From Flavobacteriales bacterium UBA852 (lineage in GTDB: Bacteria; Bacteroidota; Bacteroidia; Flavobacteriales_E; Vicingaceae), in the NCBI GenBank assembly GCA_002295925.1, contig DBGO01000005.1:1-45507 (forward strand): 45,507 nt of DNA, in the 5' to 3' direction. Below the pieces are notes generated by a model. The model did no database searches, was not told the DNA's origin, and was given only the letters and a program-made list of their open reading frames with translations. Below are positions 16,517 through 23,229 of this stretch, one piece after another. A program made the position numbers and the translations under genes. How positions within the stretch are numbered: the first letter of the stretch is position 1; every line of letters starts with the position of its first letter.

Positions 16517-17239
16517 TTACAAAAAATAAAGCATTACTAGTGTCATTGCTACCATTGTCAGGTCTTCAACTATCGTCACAGTACTCATAGGAAGATTGAA
16601 AACATCCCCTAAACAAGCGCATTTTATCTTCTTTTTGTTCAAGTTACTTTGAATCACACCTATACTACTCACCCCAAGTATTATAGCCGTTGCTACATTT
16701 GTCTCGAATGGAAAGACATTAATTAGGTACAAGATGCCTAAGACTAATTCTACAAAAGGATAGATTAATCCCCAAAGGTTCCATTTCTTCGCTACTATAT
16801 CATACATCCTATAAGAATCGGAGAAACCCTCCAAATTGAGCAGTTTAAAAAATGCAAATACAATAAAGAAACCTGCCATAAAGTATCGCATCCATAGCAT
16901 TCCGGAAAAATTTTCAAACGGATACTGAACCAAAAAACTCACTCCGGCTATGAATGATACAATGAGGACGAGTGGTTTGTAGGTGGTGATGGACTTTTGG
17001 GGTATTTCTGTTTCGTTTACTAGAGTAGAATGAATTTCTTCAATGGTGTAGTTTCCTGCTGAGCTTAGTTTACCGTTTAACAATTCCATAGAAACTTCTT
17101 TTTGCAAAAACAGAATTCCTTGTGGAGCTTCCAGTTGAACCTGGGCAGATTTTACCTCGGGGATAGCTTCCAATATCTTTTTAACTTTAGATACACAACC
17201 CCCGCAGGTCATTCCCGATATGTTGTATTGTTTTTCCAT
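16517..17239 (-). CDS. HMA domain fused to a MauE/DoxX-like membrane protein
   Basis: A 240-residue protein. Residues 1-65 are an HMA domain with GMTCGGC (Cys12, Cys15). Residues about 87-240 form four or five transmembrane helices of the MauE/DoxX redox-associated type, including a CACLGD motif near residue 206. MauE-like proteins move or maintain thiols and disulfides across the membrane, and the fusion suggests soft-metal transfer or thiol redox linked to metal. It lies 69 bases after the second HMA-AraC gene. It could be an alternative Hg(II)/Cu(I) importer or a redox partner of MerTP, but this is not proven. Confidence 0.75.
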   Translation of the reverse strand: MEKQYNISGMTCGGCVSKVKKILEAIPEVKSAQVQLEAPQGILFLQKEVSMELLNGKLSSAGNYTIEEIHSTLVNETEIPQKSITTYKPLVLIVSFIAGVSFLVQYPFENFSGMLWMRYFMAGFFIVFAFFKLLNLEGFSDSYRMYDIVAKKWNLWGLIYPFVELVLGILYLINVFPFETNVATAIILGVSSIGVIQSNLNKKKIKCACLGDVFNLPMSTVTIVEDLTMVAMTLVMLYFL

Positions 17240-17308
17240 ACAACAAAGGTCGTTATCAAGGTAAAAGTTTATGTTACAAAATTCGGGTAATCTGTTTCAG
17301 GATTTTGA

Positions 17309-17881
17309 CTAAATGGAATCCAATGAACGATGTCCGGGCTTTCTTTGCTTCTTAAATTCGGTTGGGGTCATGCCTGTTTCTTTTTTGAATTGGGAGGAAA
17401 GATGCGCCACGCTACTGTAATTGAGTTGAAAAGCAATTTCCGACAAGGTCAGCTCGTCATAAAACAGTAACTCTTTGACTTTTTCAATTTTCTGAGAAAG
17501 CACAAATTTCTCAATAGTGATGCCTTCCACGGATGAAAAAAGACGACTGAGATAGCTGTAATCGTGATGGAGCTGCTCGCTTAATAAATTTGAAAAATTA
17601 CCATTAACGGGTTCTTTTGAGTAGTGAATGGTATCTACAATAATGGATTTGATTTTCCCAATGAGTTTCGACTTATTATCCTCTAAAAGCTCGAAGCCTT
17701 TTTGAATTAATCGTTGCTGCAATGTTTGTTTTTCTTCATCTCCTAATCGTTTTGAAGTTTTGACTTCCCCTAACTGAATTGAAACTGCCTCAATATTCAT
17801 TTCAGACAGTATATCTCTAACTGTATCAAGACAGCGTGGACAAACCATATTTTTAATATGAATAGATGTATTTGATTCCAT
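17309..17881 (-). CDS. HMA-AraC fusion: candidate metal-sensing regulator (copy 2)
   Basis: A 190-residue paralogue of the protein at 6676-7245. The N-terminal HMA-like domain has KNMVCPRCLDTV (Cys14, Cys17), and here the usual Gly before Met is Asn. The C-terminal AraC DNA-binding domain shows LTLSEIAFQLNYSSVAHLSS and ETGMTPTEFKK. It follows the GDCCVxC gene without a gap, so it is produced with merTP. The two copies differ strongly in sequence outside the motifs, which suggests different metals or targets rather than recent duplication. Confidence 0.82.
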   Translation of the reverse strand: MESNTSIHIKNMVCPRCLDTVRDILSEMNIEAVSIQLGEVKTSKRLGDEEKQTLQQRLIQKGFELLEDNKSKLIGKIKSIIVDTIHYSKEPVNGNFSNLLSEQLHHDYSYLSRLFSSVEGITIEKFVLSQKIEKVKELLFYDELTLSEIAFQLNYSSVAHLSSQFKKETGMTPTEFKKQRKPGHRSLDSI

Positions 17882-18094
17882 TTAGCAGCAGCTTTTATTT
17901 TCTTGAATAGGAGGACATGGATTTGTTCCATAAGAACAATACACACAACAATCACCTTCTTTTGGTTTAATTATTTCCTTGCATTTCTCACACTCGTAAA
18001 AGTATTGACAAGCATCAGTTGGCATTGTTTCTTTCTTCTGATGTCCGCATTTTGGACATGTTAAGGTTGATTCTAATATTACCTTGTCAGCCAT
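17882..18094 (-). CDS. GDCCVxC-domain Cys-rich protein
   Basis: A 70-residue protein with 11 cysteines: two CxxC pairs (Cys13/Cys16, Cys35/Cys38), the name-giving GDCCVYC (residues 47-53), Cys60 and a terminal CC. The ATG at 18094 was preferred over an upstream start that would overlap the methyltransferase gene by almost 190 bases. In some relatives one of the motif cysteines is selenocysteine. Here all are TGT or TGC codons and no in-frame TGA is used. The family is associated with mercury-resistance operons and probably binds Hg(II) or zinc in the cytoplasm. It lies 1 base after the methyltransferase gene. Confidence 0.82.
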   Translation of the reverse strand: MADKVILESTLTCPKCGHQKKETMPTDACQYFYECEKCKEIIKPKEGDCCVYCSYGTNPCPPIQENKSCC

Positions 18095-18095
18095 A

Positions 18096-18710
18096 TTATT
18101 TTCTTTTAAACACAGTGTAAATGAAATTTTGTTCAGTCTCAAAAGGCGTTTTATGTACATCATCAAAAGCATCGATGAGCTCAAATTTATCATGGAACAA
18201 ACCAAGAAGTGTTTCTTTTGAATATTGTGTAATTTCAAGTCCACTACATTTAAATGGTCCTGTATTTGAAAAAGTGGCAATAATCAAGAATCCATCAGTT
18301 TTAATCGCTTTTTCTACTAGTTTTACATATTTCTCTATATCTTCTTTTTCGGTTAAAAAGTGGAAAGTTGCTCGGTCATGCCATAGCGAAAACTCAAATG
18401 ATGTTTGAAATTCTAAAATATCAGTTACGATCCAATTAATATTTTCAGCAGTTTGCTTCAATTTAAGTTTTGTTCTCTCTAAAGATTTTGCAGAAATATC
18501 AAGGACAGACAGGTTTTTAAATCCTTTCTTAGATAGTTGAACCACTAAATTTGAGTTACCTCCTCCAATGTCTATAATCGTATCATCCTTTTTTAGATTT
18601 AGGGAATCTATCAGATTGAGAGAAGTAACAGGAATTTCTTGATACCAACTTACTTCCTGATCGCCTTTTGTTTCATATACGTTTTCCCAGTGTTGTTTAC
18701 GTTTTGTCAT
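18096..18710 (-). CDS. Class I SAM-dependent methyltransferase
   Basis: A 204-residue Rossmann-fold methyltransferase. It starts with HWENVYETKGDQEVSWYQ, has the SAM-binding motif I IIDIGGGNSNLV (about residues 44-55) and then LSVLDISAKSLERTK. The family is frequent in Bacteroidota, and the substrate is not known. It lacks the conserved cysteines of ArsM, so arsenite methylation is unlikely. It overlaps merTP by 4 bases and is 1 base from the GDCCVxC gene, so it belongs to the mercury-type operon. Methylation of a small thiol or of a metal-thiol adduct is one possibility. Confidence 0.8.
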   Translation of the reverse strand: MTKRKQHWENVYETKGDQEVSWYQEIPVTSLNLIDSLNLKKDDTIIDIGGGNSNLVVQLSKKGFKNLSVLDISAKSLERTKLKLKQTAENINWIVTDILEFQTSFEFSLWHDRATFHFLTEKEDIEKYVKLVEKAIKTDGFLIIATFSNTGPFKCSGLEITQYSKETLLGLFHDKFELIDAFDDVHKTPFETEQNFIYTVFKRK

Positions 18711-19318
18711 TGTTTCTCAGTTTTCTTGTTTATTGCCTTATATCCCGTTTCTTTTTCAATAGCTTTTGTCAGCTGCTCAACAGATGTTTTTGTTTTTTCA
18801 AATTTTACAATGGCTTTTCCAGACTCATAAGAAACATCAGACTCAATAATACCCAATTGAGTATTAATAGCATGATTGACACTGTATTCGCATCCAGTAC
18901 ATGTCATGCCCTCAATAGTTAAGATAGCTTCAACGATGTCAGAATTGTTGGTGTTGATGGACTTCATTTCATTATTGGGAAAAAAAATTCCGGAGTAATA
19001 AGGAAATGCCAACATAAGGATTGCAAAAAAAGTTACAATTGCTAGGAATTTTTTGGATTGCCAAAAGGAATTTTTTTGATCTTCATCACATTCACAATCA
19101 ATTTCTTTCTTTGGTTTTAGTTTCTGATACCAGGCAAACCCTATTACCAATATTGTTACTCCAATTAAATAAGGTCTAGCCGGCTCTAACCATGAGAAAG
19201 AAGAAGTCAATCCGCTTGCCCCGGCAATTAAAGCAAGAACGGGAGTAATACAGCATAAAGATGCAGCAATAGCTGTAACCACGCCCATCCCAATTATCTT
19301 ATTACTATTGTTTTTCAT
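18707..19318 (-). CDS. merTP: Mercuric transport protein MerTP (MerT fused to MerP)
   Basis: A 203-residue fusion. The MerT part (residues 1-112) has three membrane segments, the vicinal pair in SLCCITP (Cys22, Cys23) and the cytoplasmic loop pair DCEC (Cys75, Cys77). The MerP-like HMA domain (about 130-195) has GMTCTGC (Cys140, Cys143). Fused MerTP is the usual form in Bacteroidota and brings Hg(II) into the cytoplasm for detoxification. No mercuric reductase (merA) is present in the window, which is odd for a complete mer operon. It overlaps the ArsR gene by 4 bases. Confidence 0.88.
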   Translation of the reverse strand: MKNNSNKIIGMGVVTAIAASLCCITPVLALIAGASGLTSSFSWLEPARPYLIGVTILVIGFAWYQKLKPKKEIDCECDEDQKNSFWQSKKFLAIVTFFAILMLAFPYYSGIFFPNNEMKSINTNNSDIVEAILTIEGMTCTGCEYSVNHAINTQLGIIESDVSYESGKAIVKFEKTKTSVEQLTKAIEKETGYKAINKKTEKQ

Positions 19319-19695
19319 GCTATTATCAAATTCCTATTAGAGCTATGATTTATTATATAGGAGAATAGCTCAACATATTCCTCCTTTAAAGAATAATGGA
19401 TAACTGTTCCTTCTCTTTCGCTGCTTATTATACCTCTATCTTTCAACTTCCTTAATTGTTGAGAAACAGCAGGAACAGTCATTCCAAGAATATCACTCAA
19501 ATCACAAACGCAAAGTCTATGCTCAGACTGAATAAGATAAAGGATCTTGATACGAGTATCATTTCCAATTAGTCCAATAATTGAAGCCAAGTCAGAAAGA
19601 TCAGAACCTACATTCTCAATCTTCTTTTTACAACGGCTAATTTGATTTTCATCCGCCAATGCTCTTATGCAAGTCTGCTCCTTATTAGAATTCAT
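19315..19695 (-). CDS. ArsR-family metalloregulator of the mer-like operon
   Basis: A 126-residue ArsR/SmtB repressor with the alpha-3 metal motif LCVCDLSDIL (Cys62, Cys64), the recognition helix TVPAVSQQLRKLKDRGII and further N-terminal cysteines (Cys9, Cys22) that could complete a site. It is the first gene of the merTP operon (4-base overlap), and such ArsR proteins replace MerR as the mercury sensor in many Bacteroidota. A perfect 8-base inverted repeat lies 25-46 bases upstream and overlaps the -33 promoter element, so it most likely represses its own operon until metal binds. Confidence 0.87.
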   Translation of the reverse strand: MNSNKEQTCIRALADENQISRCKKKIENVGSDLSDLASIIGLIGNDTRIKILYLIQSEHRLCVCDLSDILGMTVPAVSQQLRKLKDRGIISSEREGTVIHYSLKEEYVELFSYIINHSSNRNLIIA

Positions 19696-19699
19696 ATTA

Positions 19700-19731
19700 C
19701 AAAGTTAAAACTATTAAACTATTTAAGCAAA
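19700..19731 (-). promoter_or_regulatory. Promoter of the arsR-merTP operon
   Basis: On the minus strand a TTTG (-33, plus-strand positions 19728-19731) is followed by 20 bases and then TAACTTTG (-7, 19700-19707), an exact match to the Bacteroidota promoter pattern in sequence and spacing. The -7 box ends only 4 bases before the ATG at 19695, so the transcript would be leaderless or nearly so. Confidence 0.7.
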
Positions 19732-19741
19732 TACTTAAATA
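19720..19741 (-). promoter_or_regulatory. ArsR-type operator, 8-6-8 inverted repeat
   Basis: The plus strand reads TATTTAAG, six bases (CAAATA), CTTAAATA, a perfect inverted repeat covering the -33 element of the arsR-merTP promoter. A near-identical site precedes the other ArsR gene (20345-20366), matching at 18 of 22 positions. Both fit the AT-rich dyads bound by ArsR/SmtB repressors. Confidence 0.65.
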
Positions 19742-19773
19742 TAATCTATTAGTATTCATTTTACATGAATGAA

Positions 19774-19890
19774 TTATAATCTCTCAGAGCATACTAAATT
19801 GCCACTCCCACAAGCTTTGCATGGTGAAGAATTATATCCACATCCTGCATAATAAAGTTCGATATTTGTCGGTTTCCTTGTACAATTTCT
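19774..19890 (-). pseudogene. Possible Cys-rich coding remnant between the two arsR genes
   Basis: A 38-codon open stretch on the minus strand ends ELYYAGCGYNSSPCKACGSG and then NLVCSERL-stop, with five cysteines. It has no start codon. A neighbouring frame is open upstream, reading NDSNEKLCDLNIEEIVQ, and a single frameshift near 19885 would join the two. The pattern suggests a decayed small metal-binding protein gene. It is too short to exclude chance, and I do not recognise the family. Confidence 0.3.
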
Positions 19891-19938
19891 TCAATATTTA
19901 AATCGCATAATTTCTCATTCGAATCATTCTGTAACAGT

Positions 19939-20316
19939 TTAAGCTGCTTTATTCTCGGTTAATTTTAAAAGAGAAAACAAGGAAGATAAAACAGGTTGAA
20001 AGTCAGGGTGAATGGTGTAATAAATGGTTTGTCCTTCTTTTTTGCTTTGCACCAGATTGCCGTCTTTTAATTTTCGCAGATGCTGCGATACGGCAGAAAT
20101 GGAAATGTTTAGTATGTCGCTGATGTCACAAACACAAATATTATTTTCTTTATGAATTAAGTAAAGGATTTTTAATCGGGTTTCGTTGCCGGCTAAATTT
20201 AAAATTTTTGCGGAAGTGCTAATATCGTCAGATATATTGTCTAATGCTTCAATATTTCTGTTGATCATATTTAAATTGGCACAGCCACGAATACAATTTT
20301 CTTTTTTATCTGCCAT
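19939..20316 (-). CDS. ArsR-family metalloregulator (second copy)
   Basis: A 125-residue paralogue of the regulator at 19315-19695, with ICVCDISDIL (Cys61, Cys63), the recognition helix SISAVSQHLRKLKDGNLV and N-terminal Cys8 and Cys12. About half the residues match between the two proteins in the winged-helix core. It is the outermost gene of the metal island and stands alone, 243 bases before the next gene. A -7 element (TATTTTTG) and a 22-base operator very like that of its paralogue lie just upstream, so the two repressors probably cross-regulate. Confidence 0.87.
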   Translation of the reverse strand: MADKKENCIRGCANLNMINRNIEALDNISDDISTSAKILNLAGNETRLKILYLIHKENNICVCDISDILNISISAVSQHLRKLKDGNLVQSKKEGQTIYYTIHPDFQPVLSSLFSLLKLTENKAA

Positions 20317-20329
20317 TTCGGTTTTTTTA

Positions 20330-20337
20330 CAAAAATA
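20330..20337 (-). promoter_or_regulatory. -7 element of the second arsR gene
   Basis: The minus strand reads TATTTTTG, matching TAnnTTTG, 13 bases before the ATG at 20316. The operator at 20345-20366 sits in the -7 to -33 spacer and the -33 region. Confidence 0.5.
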
Positions 20338-20344
20338 ATTAAAA

Positions 20345-20366
20345 TATTTTAGGAAAAACTTAAATA
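20345..20366 (-). promoter_or_regulatory. ArsR-type operator, second copy
   Basis: The plus strand reads TATTTTAG, six bases (GAAAAA), CTTAAATA. The right half is identical to that of the site at 19720-19741 and the left half differs at one base. It lies 29-50 bases upstream of the arsR start, a distance nearly the same as in the other copy. Confidence 0.6.
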
Positions 20367-20494
20367 AAGAAGCAATTGAGAAAGCGCTAAAAGATTAACA
20401 ATTGTGCAAAATCAAATTTTTTGAGCAATTAAGAGAAGTAAGAATACGGTGTTTTTTTTCAATATTTGTAACCGATAGTTGACAATATATTTTC

Positions 20495-20502
20495 TATTTT
20501 TG
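20495..20502 (+). promoter_or_regulatory. -7 element upstream of ribF
   Basis: TATTTTTG matches TAnnTTTG, 19 bases before the GTG start of ribF. A -33 TTG at the standard spacing is not obvious. The 205-base gap here also marks the change from the metal island to core genes. No integrase, tRNA or direct repeat is visible in it. Confidence 0.4.
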
Positions 20503-20521
20503 ATAAAATCTTTCTCATCGC

Positions 20522-21472
20522 GTGAAATTATATAGAAATTTAGAAGAATTCTTACCGCTTTCAAATGCTGTTGTTACTACGGGGACTTTTGACGGTGTAC
20601 ACATCGGACATCAAACGGTTTTAAATCAGCTTAAATCCGTTGCTGAGAAAAACAACGGCGAATCAGTGGTATTGACATTTTTTCCACATCCGCGAATGGT
20701 TCTTTATCCTGATGAAACCAATATAAAACTCATTAATACGATTGAAGAACGCATTGAACTGCTTGAAAAAGAATGTATAGACCATCTGATTGTACATCCT
20801 TTCAGTTATGAATTTTCGCGCATTTCTTCTTTAGAGTTTGTGCGGAATATACTGGTTAACCAAATCGGTACAAAAAAACTGGTAATCGGTTACGATCATC
20901 GTTTTGGCAGAAATAGAGAAGGGGCATTTGAGCATTTAAAAGATTTTGGCCCATTATATGGTTTTGATGTGGAAGAAATTCCTGCACTGGAAGTACAACA
21001 AATTAATGTGAGTTCCACAAAAATTCGCCATTCGCTGGAAATAGGAGAAATCATTGCCGCCAACGAATTTTTGGGGCGTCCCTTTTTTATTACCGGAAAA
21101 GTGGAACAAGGCAATCAAGTCGGGCGAAAGATTGATTATCCTACGGCAAATATTTTTATTGAAGAAGATTATAAACTCATTCCGGCTCAGGGTGTGTATG
21201 CCATAAAAGCCAAGGTAAAGAACAAAATTTTTGATGGCATGTTAAATATTGGTGTTCGTCCTACGGTGAACGGTAGCAACAACACAATTGAAGTACATTT
21301 GTTCGACTTTTCGGAAGATATTTATGGTGAGCAAATTCGCGTGTATTTTTATCACCGTATTCGAGATGAAAAAAAATTCAATTCATTGGAAGAACTGAAG
21401 CATCAATTGGATGAAGATAGAGAAACCGCTCAAAGACTTTTGGCAACCGAGCAAGATTCACTATATTTATAA
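20522..21472 (+). CDS. ribF: Bifunctional riboflavin kinase/FAD synthetase RibF
   Basis: A 316-residue enzyme of normal length. It has an N-terminal adenylyltransferase domain with TGTFDGVHIGHQ (about residues 20-31), FFPHPR and SSTKIRHSLEIG, then the flavokinase domain (about 180-305) with GRPFFITGKVEQGNQVGRKI and YPTANI. It converts riboflavin to FMN and then FAD in the cytoplasm. The start is a GTG, and no ATG fits the conserved N-terminus. It begins the plus-strand core region and is followed 2 bases later by the LRR gene. Confidence 0.95.
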   Translation: MKLYRNLEEFLPLSNAVVTTGTFDGVHIGHQTVLNQLKSVAEKNNGESVVLTFFPHPRMVLYPDETNIKLINTIEERIELLEKECIDHLIVHPFSYEFSRISSLEFVRNILVNQIGTKKLVIGYDHRFGRNREGAFEHLKDFGPLYGFDVEEIPALEVQQINVSSTKIRHSLEIGEIIAANEFLGRPFFITGKVEQGNQVGRKIDYPTANIFIEEDYKLIPAQGVYAIKAKVKNKIFDGMLNIGVRPTVNGSNNTIEVHLFDFSEDIYGEQIRVYFYHRIRDEKKFNSLEELKHQLDEDRETAQRLLATEQDSLYL

Positions 21473-21474
21473 AA

Positions 21475-22080
21475 ATGAAATTTCTTTCATTCATAGCAAT
21501 CTTTTTCACTTGTCATAGTGTTTTGTATGCGCAGAGTGATTTATTGCCTTTCGAGGCGTTGGATACTGTTAAAACCTATGATAATTTGCAAACAGCATTA
21601 GCGCATAAAGATGAGGTGATTAAACTTGATTTGTCTAAGCAGAAATTAGATTCATTTCCGGAAGAAATACTGTTGTTTCCAAATTTGCAATATTTAGATT
21701 TGAAGAAGAATAAATTGTCTTATATACCGCCCGAAATTGGGCAATTAAAAAAGTTGCAATATTTGGACTTGTCAAAAAACCGCTTGGATTCGCTTCCCGA
21801 AAGCATTGGGCAATTAACCAATTTAAAAGAGTTAAACGTTTCGCAAAACTATCTGGTGAAACTGCCAAAATCCATTGGGAATTTAAAACAATTAGAAGTA
21901 TTGGACTTATGGAGTAATGAGTTAAGCGTTTTTCCCGAATCGATGCGTGAATTGAAATTGTTGAAGAAATTGGATTTAAGGGTAATAAATTTGGCGCCAA
22001 ACGAAAAGGTATACTTAAAACGCTTGTTGCCCGAAACTACCAAAATATATTTTTCTAACGGATGCAGTTGCGGGTTTTAG
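21475..22080 (+). CDS. Secreted leucine-rich-repeat protein
   Basis: A 201-residue protein with a signal peptide (MKFLSFIAIFFTCHSVLYAQ) and about five LRRs of 23 residues in the bacterial/PIRL-like style (LDLSKNRLDSLPESIGQLTN and similar). It ends in FSNGCSCGF with two cysteines. The repeats would form a short curved binding surface in the periplasm or on the cell surface. The start lies 2 bases after ribF, so it is probably co-transcribed. The ligand is unknown. Confidence 0.85.
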   Translation: MKFLSFIAIFFTCHSVLYAQSDLLPFEALDTVKTYDNLQTALAHKDEVIKLDLSKQKLDSFPEEILLFPNLQYLDLKKNKLSYIPPEIGQLKKLQYLDLSKNRLDSLPESIGQLTNLKELNVSQNYLVKLPKSIGNLKQLEVLDLWSNELSVFPESMRELKLLKKLDLRVINLAPNEKVYLKRLLPETTKIYFSNGCSCGF

Positions 22081-22158
22081 GTTAATTATTTAATAATTGT
22101 CTATAAATCATTTTGTTAGGATTTTTTACTTTTTTAATTTTTTTCTTATTTTTAGAAA

Positions 22159-23160
22159 GTGAAGCAATCACTGTTATATATTTTTTCTTTGCTCATCCTT
22201 TTTTCGTGTAAAAAGGAAGAACCCGCACCAACACCGATAAAAGCAAATAATTCGGGGAATAATCAGAATCAAACAAATGTTTTTTCCATTTTAACTAACC
22301 CGAATATTTCATTATCTTCCAATGATGTAAAAGCTATTTTTTCAACGGGAAATAAATTGTATTTTTCTACGGTAAACGAATTTATTGCAATAGAAAACAA
22401 TCAATGGAATGTTGTTGCTTACACTCAATCCTCTTATATTAATACTACCGTAAACTGTATTGCTGCCAATGATTCACTGTTATTTCTTGGTGCAGCAAAC
22501 GGACTTTATAAAATTACGGCTTCAGACACAGTACATGTTAATACAGGGCTTCCATTAAATAATATTCGCAGTTTATGTTTGTCAGATTCCATCCTATGGA
22601 TTGGCACAACCAGCGGTGGAGGTTTGGCAAAATTCAACTTACTTGTAAATTCAATTACCAACACTTATACACCGTCTAATTCAACATTGCCTAATGCTTC
22701 TATTGGAAAGATTGCTGTTGACGGCTCAAGCATTTGGTTGGCAACGGCATCCGGATTTTCTTTTTTTGATGGCTCCACATTTACAAATTATTCAAAATCA
22801 AATTCAGGATTACCCAATAACTCGGTTTATGATATTTTTGTAACAGCAAATCAGCAATTATGGATTGCTCATAACGGAGGAATTTCTTTTTATAATAATG
22901 GCGTTTTCACTAATTATAATATGAGTAATTCCGGTTTGTCGCTTGATTTAACCCGATGTATTTGGGTTGAAAGCGGTAAAGTTTATATTGGAACTTTCGG
23001 TCAGGGATTGGATGTATTTGATCAAAACATTAATGCATTCTCTCATTATAATATAAACAACAGCAATATTTCAAATAATTATTTATCCGGCTTTATATTA
23101 AAAGATAATACGCTTTATATTGCTACACAAAATGGCGTAAATTCTTTGAAAGTAAATTAA
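22159..23160 (+). CDS. Lipoprotein with two-component-regulator-type propeller repeats
   Basis: A 333-residue protein starting at GTG, with a lipoprotein signal (LLILFSCKKEEPAP; lipid Cys at 17). Blade-like repeats follow: LWIGTTSGGGLAKF, IWLATASGFSFFDGSTFTNY, LWIAHNGGISFYNNGVFTNY and VYIGTFGQGLDVFD. These are typical of the Reg_prop/YncE-like propellers of Bacteroidota. No kinase domain follows, so it is a free outer-membrane or periplasmic propeller. The function is unknown. A strong hairpin follows the stop codon. Confidence 0.82.
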   Translation: MKQSLLYIFSLLILFSCKKEEPAPTPIKANNSGNNQNQTNVFSILTNPNISLSSNDVKAIFSTGNKLYFSTVNEFIAIENNQWNVVAYTQSSYINTTVNCIAANDSLLFLGAANGLYKITASDTVHVNTGLPLNNIRSLCLSDSILWIGTTSGGGLAKFNLLVNSITNTYTPSNSTLPNASIGKIAVDGSSIWLATASGFSFFDGSTFTNYSKSNSGLPNNSVYDIFVTANQQLWIAHNGGISFYNNGVFTNYNMSNSGLSLDLTRCIWVESGKVYIGTFGQGLDVFDQNINAFSHYNINNSNISNNYLSGFILKDNTLYIATQNGVNSLKVN

Positions 23161-23171
23161 ACAATACAATA

Positions 23172-23203
23172 AAAAACGCACTATTGCAAAATAGTGCGTT
23201 TTT
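23172..23203. terminator. Bidirectional rho-independent terminator
   Basis: AAAAACGCACTATT (23172-23185) and its exact complement (23190-23203) flank a GCAA tetraloop. The stem carries A-runs and T-runs on opposite sides, so it can end transcription from both the propeller gene and the convergent T9SS cargo gene. Confidence 0.88.
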
Positions 23204-23229
23204 GGATCGTTATCATTTTAGAAAATCAG

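Noticed and set aside
17882..18094. Possible selenoprotein in the GDCCVxC family.
   Set aside because: All motif positions are TGT or TGC codons, the frame has no internal TGA, and no SECIS-like need arises.
17882..18280. A longer 132-residue version of the GDCCVxC protein.
   Set aside because: The extra N-terminus overlaps the methyltransferase gene by almost 190 bases and has no family similarity. The ATG at 18094 gives the normal protein.
18096..18710. Methyltransferase as ArsM (arsenite methylation).
   Set aside because: The conserved ArsM cysteines are missing. Only a single cysteine in FKCSG is seen.
22083..22110. AATTATT-T-AATAATT palindrome after the LRR gene as a terminator or operator.
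   Set aside because: It is a short, pure AT dyad of a kind expected by chance in this base composition, with no GC in the stem.
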